From: Ifrita kowaldi
Taxonomy: Eukaryota > Chordata > Aves > Passeriformes > Cinclosomatidae
Direction of reading: 5' to 3'
Assembly (NCBI GenBank): GCA_013398055.1
Contig: VZRS01014884.1
Span: forward strand, 1,278,145 to 1,342,144
DNA length: 64,000 bases
Part shown: positions 63,981-64,000 of the stretch, in pieces
How positions within the stretch are numbered: the first letter of the stretch is position 1
Layout: every line of letters starts with the position of its first letter
Made by a program: the position numbers and the translations under genes
The notes under the pieces: model-generated
What the model saw: the letters and a program-made list of their open reading frames with translations, nothing else
Told to the model about the DNA's origin: nothing
The model's database searches: none

Positions 63981-64000
63981 CTATACAAACCATTTCCCCC

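Larger units (their letters stand above)
27400..64000 (-). other. ZC3H13: ZC3H13 gene locus, 3' part (17 coding exons visible, 5' end outside window)
   Basis: Seventeen minus-strand exons with AG acceptors, GT donors (one GC donor) and compatible phases join into one open frame of 1571 residues plus stop. The order of segments matches my recollection of vertebrate ZC3H13: SPERPTGDLRERMKNKR, then LSLEMKRQKIQREL, SP/RS-rich regions, RE/RD dipeptide tracts, ISDDELDEILAGD, and a conserved C-terminus ending near LLRLSLRLFKRK. The family protein is nuclear. It belongs to the WTAP/VIRMA/HAKAI/RBM15 part of the METTL3-METTL14 m6A writer, helps keep that complex in the nucleus, and its fly homologue is Flacc. 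The human protein is about 1668 residues, and the visible part plus about 77 missing N-terminal residues gives a similar length. The CCCH finger, start codon, promoter and 5' UTR are not in the window. Confidence 0.96.
61756..64000 (-). other. ZC3H13: ZC3H13 intron upstream of V1 (partial)
   Basis: No sequence encoding the CCCH finger (C-x8-C-x5-C-x3-H) is found on the minus strand here. The stretch is therefore intron, with the CR1 3' end at 62636-62828 and homopolymer tracts at its edge. Confidence 0.75.

Noticed and set aside
1..64000. CRISPR arrays, bacterial operons, tRNA or rRNA genes
   Set aside because: This is vertebrate nuclear DNA. No regularly spaced repeats, cloverleaf genes or rRNA segments were seen.

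Overview
This window is vertebrate nuclear DNA, almost certainly from a bird. It carries one long, intron-rich gene on the minus strand. It also holds three CR1 LINE fragments of different ages, two with typical bird 3' ends, and two LTRs of families widespread in bird genomes. Interspersed repeats are otherwise sparse. The gene is ZC3H13, the CCCH zinc-finger protein of the m6A RNA methylation writer complex. I recognise it from a continuous chain of 17 coding exons (27725-61755). Their phases all join and together encode 1571 residues ending in a stop codon. The 5' end, including the start codon and the CCCH finger, is not in the window and should lie beyond position 64000.

Layout: 1-27.4 kb is the region downstream of ZC3H13 and holds no gene I can recognise. 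It contains an unexplained 260-codon minus-strand ORF (5218-6000) and a CpG-bearing stretch with a perfect 16-bp palindrome (9885-9900). It also has a ~1.05-kb LTR (20191-21241), a second stop-free stretch (22190-22600) and a 5'-truncated CR1 LINE (about 25765-27040) just past the ZC3H13 poly(A) signal. 27.4-61.8 kb is the visible ZC3H13 transcription unit. 61.8-64 kb is part of the next intron upstream and carries a short CR1 3' end.

The ZC3H13 exons run 5' to 3' from high to low coordinates. First come the region after the zinc finger and SP/RS-rich segments. These are followed by long RD/RE dipeptide tracts, Lys-rich and Ser-rich segments, and a conserved acidic and folded C-terminal part. 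Three gene-structure points deserve attention. The last intron needs a GC-AG donor, with a competing GT donor 4 nt downstream. A 177-bp phase-symmetric exon (48955-49131) is not in the mammalian isoform I remember. The bird exon at 37287-38303 lacks a long Ala/Thr/Pro-rich stretch that I recall in the human protein.

A ~160-bp segment is present twice, about 97% identical by eye, in two different introns of the gene (31402-31561 and 34951-35105). An ERVL-type solo LTR (47406-47972) with a near-perfect 5-bp target duplication sits in an intron in the same orientation as the gene. All comparisons with human or repeat consensus sequences are from memory, not from a search.
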